This document shows, in pieces, positions 57,043 to 64,000 of a stretch of 64,000 bases of DNA. The first letter of the stretch is position 1, and the number at the start of each line of letters is the position of its first letter. The notes beneath the pieces were generated by a model. It ran no database searches, was not told the origin of the DNA, and was given only the letters and a program-made list of their open reading frames with translations. A program made the translations under genes and the position numbers. Source of the stretch: Harmothoe impar (Eukaryota > Annelida > Polychaeta > Phyllodocida > Polynoidae); contig OX381716.1 in the NCBI GenBank assembly GCA_947462335.1, forward strand, positions 5,838,861-5,902,860. Direction: 5' to 3'.

Positions 57043-57573
57043 ACTTTCAGCATCAAATTCCAATTAAAACGGCCATAAATGGACAAAAACAATTGTTTAC
57101 TCAGCTCAAAATCCACAAACGAACGCCATCTTGGTCCTAGTACTCGCATACTCCGAGGGTGGCGCTGATGCTCGTCCGCTTGAACTACACTGGCGACCTG
57201 CCCAATACTTTATATACTGCGTAGAAACCACAAAGAACCAGCCTCTTCACTACCCCGCTATCGATGCGCTGAAGAACTATTTTCTGAACGATTTTTTTTT
57301 TTTTTTTTTGATTTTCAGTTACTTTTTGTTTTAAATGCATCTACGTTATGTGGAATAGCATAATTAAGAAAAGTTATGCCAAAATACACACACAAATCAA
57401 CTTTCAAAAGCCACAGGGGCTAACTTTATTCCATATTACTACGCCACTTCAGTCTTGGCGCGGATTTCACACGAGGAGGATCGCCGTGGGAGACATCATG
57501 GATTTTACGTGTCGGAAACTTCAAAATACAAGGTAAAACTCTTACAATTAGTCAATAAAACTGTGTTCATAGT
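57043..57573. other. 3' flank of Crypton-like gene 2
   Basis: No gene. On the minus strand, 57520-57490 contains cacgtaaaat followed by atgtc, as does the flank of the first Crypton-like gene. A T-run lies at 57290-57309. Confidence 0.45.
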
Positions 57574-58762
57574 TTAGGCGGGGGTGTTGTTGACCACGTC
57601 TAGGTCATGTCGGGAGCTGACAGTCGTACTAGGCCCATAATTAATGTTTATAGAAACGACTCCACCGGTAATATTGGCTCCGGCCAACATGCCGGCCACT
57701 GCTGCTGCTTGGGCGGCCGGGGTAGGGGCAGCCGGGGCGGTGTACACGGGGACAACAGCGGGCTCTGAATCCTCCTTCGCTGGCTCTGTCATCATAGAAC
57801 AAGGGGCTAGGGCATTTTCTGAGGTTGCTTGAGTGCTATCTGAGGGTGTTGAGGTTGCTCCAACCTCAGTACAAACCATAGCCGAGCTGCTGGACACTTT
57901 CCTAGGTGGCGGGGGGGGAGGGGGGGGCTGACGCGGTGCAGGAGGCTCCCTCACTGGCTTTACGCTTTTGCCCTGTGGCAATCAGCGACATGGCCTTCTG
58001 CTGGTCCTTTGTAGCACTGGAGTAATGGATCAGACTTTCCACAGATTTATGGCCCGTTAATTGAATAGCTGCTACACTCGGTATGTTGGATGCTAGAAGG
58101 TTTTGGCAAGTGGTTTTCCTAATACTATGGTTGGTGATGTGCCCATTTAAGGCAGCGGCCTTAGAGATCGTCGGCATAATGGCTGAGAGTTTGTTTATGC
58201 CCATAGGCTGCGCCTTGTACCAGACACTGTGGGTGGGGCCTGTTCCCTGCTTTGGTGTAAGATAGAAGGGGGAATCTGGTCTCCCATCTCAGCGGGTCTC
58301 CTCTCAGTGTACAGCCAGTACAGCTCTACAGGGCAGCGTGTATCATCTGGATCACTGTACAGGCGCGGGTTATAGCTGCGGACATGTCCCCCTGCTTGGC
58401 CATGTCTTGTTTTGGTCATGCGCTCGCATTGCAGCTCCAAAAAATTACACCCCTCCTCATCCCTCCCCACGACAACATCCCCCCATTTCAACTGCCTTGC
58501 CTCATGGCACCCCCGGAAACCAAACGCTGACCCCATGTAAAAAAAAAGTGTGTCTTGTAGGGATCTTGCATTTGCCCCACCGAATAGACCTGTCGCCCAT
58601 AACTTGTCGACGTGATTTTCGGTAACTGCATCAGACCGATTGGGCCTATTCCCCTTCCCCTGACCCTTCAGTTCCTTCCTTCTACCTTGTAGAACAGCCA
58701 GGCTGGAGTGGAACATTTCATCTGTCAAGATGCAAAAGGTGTAGTTTTTCTCCTTGAGGTGC
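57574..58762 (-). pseudogene. Crypton-like tyrosine recombinase gene 2, last exon only, frameshifted
   Basis: An acceptor (tag) at 58763-58765 starts an exon with HLKEKNYTFC, the exact counterpart of exon 3 of the first Crypton-like gene (HLKEKKYPHS). The catalytic domain shows FGFRGCHEARQLKWGDV with the first Arg, then NHSIRKTTCQNLL (His and Arg both kept), LTGHKSVESLI and a candidate Tyr in HYSSATKDQQ. One base is missing near 58283, so the part from PFYLTPKQG onward is in another frame. The C-terminus is Pro/Ala-rich, ending at 57574. No counterparts of exons 1 and 2 were found upstream, so the gene is broken at its 5' side. Confidence 0.82.
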
Positions 58763-59297
58763 CTAAAAAAAATAAAAACAAGAGGAAAAAATTGAAATTT
58801 AATTTTTTTATCCAGATTCCTATTATTTTCGTCTTCGAAATTTCACTAATTTGCAGGCGAGTCAGCGAGTTCACTGACTCGTCTCGCTTGAAGTCCATTT
58901 TCCACGAGTTATCATTGTTTCTCCTGCCTTAAAAGGTAACAACTTAAAGAAAACATATTATTCTTTGATAATCCGCAATAATTTACTACTTACATGGCCA
59001 AATTAAGGAGGATTGATTGATTTTCGGCCAAGTTAAGTCGCCGAAACTTGACTCGTCGGATTCTTGAGAAAAGGTTTCCCGTTTTACGCCATCAAAAATG
59101 ACATCCGGTTTACTCGGGGGTCGGCACGAACATCTTTATCTTCAGAAATCGAGCAAATTGCGGACATTCAAGGTAATATTATTACTCCTACAGGTAATAT
59201 AGAGGCATTTGCGGACATTTTGGACAGTATTACCGCCTTGATCAAAAAATAATTTGTTTATCGAGCGCTTCGGCAATCTCCGGGATTAAAATCCAAC
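58763..59297. other. Divergent spacer between Crypton-like gene 2 and putative host exon
   Basis: AT-rich on the left. Contains a small inverted repeat (cgagtca ... tgactcg, about 58858-58881). The right part leads into a plus-strand first exon and may hold its promoter. Confidence 0.35.
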
Positions 59298-59378
59298 ATG
59301 GCGGACACGGGAACGCCGAGGGACGATGATTCGGTACCAAATTGGTTAATTTCATCAATTACAGCTCAAATATGCAAG
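59298..59378 (+). CDS. Putative first coding exon of a host gene, unidentified
   Basis: ATG in a good context (ccaacATGGCGG) opens 27 codons (MADTGTPRDDDSVPNWLISS and a few more) that run straight into a consensus donor, aag|gtaagt, in phase 0. I do not recognise the protein. A later exon at 62094 could belong to it. Confidence is limited because only one short exon is seen. Confidence 0.5.
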
Positions 59379-61440
59379 GTAAGTCCACAATTTCTGTTGA
59401 TTTTGATAGATTAGGCTCCCTCCATTTGGGGGGTGAAATTGCGGACAGCTCAGTAGCCGGGTTATTCCGAAAAATGATATGGACGAGCTCTAAACTTAAA
59501 ACAGAGCCAATGATCAAATGATAGGTCAACGATCAGCTGATCGGCGCTGGGCCAAGCTTGAAAATGGCTAATATCAAAGGTAATTCTCAACCAATATTCA
59601 CCTTATTAGGCTCGTTAGATGCAGAAATGTCATCTTTATTAGGCCCTAGTGTGTCAGCCCTCCATCCCCCCTACTTTTTGCGAAATTTGACTTTGTTTGT
59701 GAATTTTGGCGAGTAGAACGCTTCGACTTAGACTCTTTTGCATGGCGCCAAACAAAGCGTCTCGGCGAGAGGATTTCAGAAATGTAAAATTTGTATCTCT
59801 ATCATGTTTAGTTCTATAGTTACGGGTATGTCTTTGACAAACATTTGGTTTGGGGCAGGGCACCCCCTTGAAGCAAAAAAAAATTGAGCCCCCCCCCCCC
59901 CCCCCCGTGTCAGATTTCAGGGTTGAGACGCTACCCGGTAGTGCTTTAACATAGGGAGTCTATGGGAGCCGAGTGACAGTGGCTCGGTGCGAACATGAAA
60001 ACTGCTCTTTAAAATTGTACAATGGGGGGGGAGCCCCAAAATAATTTTTTCTGAACTCCCAAGTCTTAGGCCTTTCTAATGATACTATTTATTAAAAAAT
60101 GCAACATGTAGAAGTCACTTTTCACATACGGGCACGACCCTTAAACATGAACAGTACTAGAATAATTTGAAAATTTGCTCAACGATTTTTTTTTGTTTGG
60201 GGGGGTTAGAGAAATTTTTGGGATCTGCCCTTAATATATATCAAAGATGACATGTTTAATATCCCAGATTGCGATATCCCATTAAAAAAAAAAATCTTTA
60301 TGACCCCCCCAGCCCCCCTGAGTTTGGGTCAATTCATCACCCCAACCCTTTTGAAATCCTATATACGGCCTCTTGACAGCTGACAGATCATAATCATGGC
60401 GGTCACATTGTCACAACAACCCCTCCACTTGATGCACAAGGTAGATCTATTTATCCATGCTTGAAATTTTATTCAGATAGCCTATGCAATATAAAAAAAG
60501 CTGAAGTATGCTAGGACGAGAGATAGTGGTTAAATTCCGAAAATTGGGGGTGCTAGGGTTAAATTTTCCCCGAAAATTGTGTTAACCGCGAGTAGAACGC
60601 TTCGACTTAGACTCTTTTGCATAGCGCCAAACAAAGCGTCTCGGCGAGAGGATTTCAGAAATGTAAAATTTGTCTCTCTATCATGTTTAGTTCCATAGCT
60701 ACAGGTATTTGGGGCAGGGCATCCCCTTGAAGAAAAAAAATCGACCCCCCCCCCCCCGTGTCAAGTTTCAGGGTTGAATTTTTCGATCAAAAAGTAGAAT
60801 TTCCGGGTACCGCCATGTCCGTAAAAAGCATGTTCCACTCTACTTAGGTCTTGGCTGAGGCCAGATATGAAACCCTGGCAAAATTCTGATTAAAATGCAC
60901 TATTTACAGTTCCAAATTGGACAAGATTTCATTTTTTCAATTTATGAAGAATATTGTGAAAATCGAAACTAAAATATGGCATGGTGGGTTTGGGAGGGGG
61001 GGAGGCATAAAATTTGTCTCTATCATGTTTAGTTCCAGAGTTAGGTGCATATAAGTAACCTTTTGCCCCCCCCCCTTCCTTGTGAATAAGCTGCTTTAGT
61101 CCCAACTAAAAATTCGGAGCCTAAATTATATAATTTGACATTCTTGGAACCGTCACTGAAATCTGACGAAATCCACAATTTTCAAAATTGGCTGTGTGAG
61201 GGGGGGGATGGCCTAAATGTTAAAGCATTTTATATGGGATGGACATGAGAAAGTAGATAAACATGTTTACTATACTGTGTGCGAAGGATAGATTTTAATA
61301 TGGTTCCTAAGTATCTCCCAAAAAATAAAAGCATTTTGATGTCTGGTCTACTTTTTACTGTTGTGAGACCAACCTGTCAGAACCAGGATAGACTCTATGA
61401 ACTTTTATCTAAGGGACCCCGTGCCCCCCCCCCCCGGGTT
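59379..61440 (+). repeat. Putative intron with local repeats and poly-C/poly-G runs
   Basis: A block at about 59711-59826 (gagtagaacgcttcgac, then cgtctcggcgagagg) recurs at about 60592-60710, a spacing of about 881 bases. Homopolymer C or G runs of 8 or more appear near 59889-59907, 60025, 60745, 61065, 61200 and 61424. No open frame of note. Confidence 0.6.
60387..60440 (+). CDS. Weak candidate exon
   Basis: 54 bases between an acceptor-like tgacag and a donor-like aag|gtagat, phase 0 at both ends, encoding MAVTLSQQPLHLMHK and three preceding residues. It would join in frame to the exon at 59298. It could also be an alternative first exon because it contains ATGGCGG. There is no other support. 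Confidence 0.25.
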
Positions 61441-61910
61441 AACAATGTACTACACTAGTCCCAGCAAAAGGATTTTCTCAAATATCATGTCTAAGTACCT
61501 CAAAATTGAACATTTCCAAAGGGCCCATGGGGGGGGGGGGGCGAAAATATTTGCGCGCGCCCCAGTTAACACCAAACGAGTTCAGTGCATGTTTACTAAA
61601 TAACTACTGCATATTATGCAATATCTCCCAGAAATTCTCATTCTTTGGACATTAGTGGTAGTCCCAGCAAAAGGAAATTCTCAAATATCATGTCTAGGTA
61701 CCTCAAAATTTAAAAGAGCAGAATGAAGAATATTGTGAAAATCGAGACTAAATTATGGCTCCAAATGATGCGTCTTGGCGAGAGGAGTTCAGAAATGTTC
61801 AATTTATCTCTCTATCATGTTTAGTTTCAGAGCTAGGTGCATATTAGTGACTTTTTGTCCCCCCCCCTGGTTTGATACATGTCCGACCTTAAACTCCACA
61901 GTACTGCCTC

Positions 61911-62030
61911 AGAAAGGTTATTAGAGTTGCCTGTGCTTTAAAAGATGTAAATACCCGGTATTTAACACTCAGAAAGGTTAATAGAGCTGTCTGTGCTTTA
62001 ATACATGTAAATACCCGGTAGTAAAGGCCA
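61911..62030. repeat. 60-base tandem repeat pair
   Basis: agaaaggtta at 61911 and 61971 begin two similar units, both ending aaatacccggta. The pair is repeated in the second large unit near 63092-63212. Confidence 0.8.
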
Positions 62031-62093
62031 TGGTTCTTCAGAAGTTAAAGTTCTTTTTCTGCCATTTTATATGTAAATTCTTATATTTTCCAG

Positions 62094-62254
62094 TGAACGT
62101 GAGCGGTACGAGCAGGAGTCGCACAAACGGGAGCCACGGGAGCGGGAGTCGCCGGAGTTGCAGGAGCCGGAGCCTTGGCCTCGTGGACACAGCACTCAGA
62201 ACCTTGATCAGGGGCTCTTCAACACGTCTAGGGGCTCCAACCACTCCTCCTCGG
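62094..62254 (+). CDS. Putative internal exon, copy 1
   Basis: Acceptor ttatattttccag, 161 bases, donor cgg|gtcagc. One frame reads ERERYEQESHKREPRERE, then SPELQEP, then GHSTQNLDQGLFNTSRGSN, a charged, low-complexity segment followed by a Ser/Asn-rich one. A second frame is also open but looks less protein-like. The length is not a multiple of three. The protein is not recognised. Confidence 0.5.
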
Positions 62255-63275
62255 GTCAGCATTTACCCAATTTTTTACTTCAGGGGGGGTCTCTGAAATT
62301 TGGTCTTCAGAGCAAATCTTAAACTCCACAGTACTGACTGAGCGCCCAATGTGACCAATTTTCATGGGATACTTTCAGGGAGTTAGGCCTAATTCTCAGT
62401 ACTGCCACTAACGCACTGCTAAATATAGACCTTGAATTTATATAAAAAAACAATTCCCAGGTCATTTACCCAATTTTGACTTCAGGGGGGGTCTCGGAAA
62501 TGTTTCTTCAGAGCCAATTATAGTGCCAAACGAAGCGTCTTGGCGAGAGGAGTTCAGAAATGTTCAATTTATCTCTCTATCATGTTTAGTTCCAGAGCTA
62601 TGGGCATGTTTGCATTCTTTACTATACACATCTATGGTAGTCCTCGCAAAAAGAATTTCTCAAATATTGTGTCTAAGTACCTCAAAATTGAACATTTCCA
62701 AAGGGCCCATGCGGGGGGGGGGCGAAAAAATTTGCGCGCGCCCCAGTTAACACCAAACAAGTTCAGTTCATGTTAACTAAATAACTACTGCATATTATGC
62801 AATATCTCCCAGAAATTCTCATTCTTTGGACATTAGTGGTAGTCCCAGCAAAAGGAAATTCTCAAATATCATGTCTAGGTACCTCAAAATTTAAAAGAGC
62901 AGAATGAAGAATATTGTGAAAATCGAGACTAAATTATGGCTCCAAATGATGCGTCTTGGCGAGAGGAGTTCAGAAATGTTCAATTTATCTCTCTATCATG
63001 TTTAGTTCCAGAGCTAGGTGCATATTAGTGACCTTTTGTCCCCCCCCCCTGGTTTGATACATGTCCGACCTTAAACTCCACAATACTGCCTCAGAAAGGT
63101 TATTAGAGTTGCCTGTGCTTTAAAAGATGTAAATACCCAGTATTTAACACTCAGAAAGGTTAATAGAGCTGTCTGTGCTTTAATACATGTAAATACCCGG
63201 TAGTAAAGGCCATGGTTCTTCAGAAGTTAAAGTTCTTTTTCTGCCATTTTATATGTAAATTCTTATATTTTCCAG

Positions 63276-63436
63276 TGAACGTGAGCGGTACGAGCAGGAG
63301 TCGCACAAACGGGAGCCACGGGAGCGGGAGTCGCCGGAGTTGCAGGAGCGGGAGCGTTGGCCACGTGGACACAGCACTCAGAACCTTGATCAGGGGCTCT
63401 TCAACACGTCTAGGGGCTCCAACCACTCCTCCTCGG
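63276..63436 (+). CDS. Putative internal exon, copy 2
   Basis: Same splice sites and length as the exon at 62094. In the preferred frame it differs by two Pro-to-Arg changes (LQERERWPRG against LQEPEPWPRG) and one silent change. Because 161 is 2 modulo 3, including both copies in one mRNA would change the reading frame. Confidence 0.5.
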
Positions 63437-63768
63437 GTCAGCATTTACCCAATTTTTTACTTCAGGGGGGTCTCTGAAATTTGGTCATCAGAGAAAATCT
63501 TAAACTCCACAGTACTGACTGAGCGCCCAATGTGACCAATTTTCATGGGATACTTTCAGGGAGTTAGGCCTAATTCTCAGTACTGCCACTAATGCACTGC
63601 TAAATATAGACCTTGAATTTATATAAAAAACAATTCCCAGGTCATTTACCCAATTTTTGACTTCAGGGGGGGTCTCGGAAATGTTTCTTCAGAGCCAATT
63701 ATAGTGCCAAACGAAGCGTCTTGGCGAGAGGAGTTCAGAAATGTTCAATTTATCTCTCTATCATGTTT

Positions 63769-64000
63769 CAGGGATATTTCTAGGGCCGCGCCCTGCGCCA
63801 TAGACGCATTAGACTCCTAAATGGCGCATTAAAAGACCCTCTATGTGCGCCCATGGGCGCATTAAGCCACCCTCGACCTTCAGATTTGAAAGAAATATGA
63901 CCGGAGCTATGTGTGCAATATTCCAGATATGGAGTACTGTATATCATTGGAAAGCTAATAACATGAGAGAAACAGTCATTTACAGCCCATTTAGATATGA
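63769..64000. other. Unclassified sequence at window end
   Basis: Breaks off the tandem unit and contains repeated words around gcgcattaa (63820-63875). No gene seen. Confidence 0.4.

Larger units (their letters stand above)
61440..63768. repeat. Tandem duplication, 1,182-base period, doubling an exon
   Basis: Unit 1 is about 61450-62631. Unit 2 is about 62632-63768, cut short by a different sequence starting gggatatttc. Matching points include cccagttaac at 61561/62742 and ttccagtgaacg at 62089/63271. Divergence between units is very low, a few substitutions and G-run length changes, so the duplication is recent. Confidence 0.92.

Overview
This window is nuclear DNA of an invertebrate animal. 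It has spliced genes with GT/AG introns and AATAAA signals, a long transmembrane gene with SEA and LDL-receptor class A (LDLa) modules, and heavy loads of non-LTR retrotransposons, tyrosine-recombinase (Crypton-like) elements and DNA transposons. The style fits a marine deuterostome or lophotrochozoan. The sequence alone does not let me name the species, and no similarity search was run.

Layout. (1) 1-15966 is copy A of a large direct segmental duplication. Copy B lies at 44578-56873. Both hold mostly non-coding DNA, and each was later hit by different mobile elements. Copy A carries a 5'-truncated non-LTR element (5474-7257), a second truncated and frameshifted one (about 7375-9848), and a 4.6-kb DNA transposon with 34-bp terminal inverted repeats and a decayed DDE-type transposase gene (9853-14481). 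Copy B carries a 5.8-kb, apparently full-length, minus-strand non-LTR element (49607-55413). Because each copy keeps sequence that the other has interrupted, they act as empty-site controls for one another.

(2) 15967-44577, between the two copies, is dominated by one host gene on the plus strand (19900-39711, 14 visible exons, about 1,606 codons). It encodes a type II membrane protein: short cytoplasmic tail, one transmembrane helix, two SEA domains, a Thr-rich linker, then about 26 LDLa repeats, most of them in one 2.75-kb last exon. Its 8.9-kb second intron holds a non-LTR element with an intact 969-codon ORF2 (21369-24278, same strand). It also holds a Crypton-like tyrosine recombinase gene with three exons (26214-28367, opposite strand).

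(3) 56867-64000 starts with a long near-perfect hairpin next to a second, broken Crypton-like gene (57574-58762, minus). It continues into what looks like the 5' part of another host gene on the plus strand: a first coding exon at 59298, then an intronic region with a 1,182-bp tandem duplication that doubles a 161-bp exon.

Points most worth attention are: a NADAR N-glycosidase-like domain built into ORF1 of the 5.8-kb retrotransposon; large hairpins downstream of both Crypton-like genes; the TIR-bounded transposon with a poorly described transposase family; and the two-module periodicity and single-base reading-frame break in the LDLa array.
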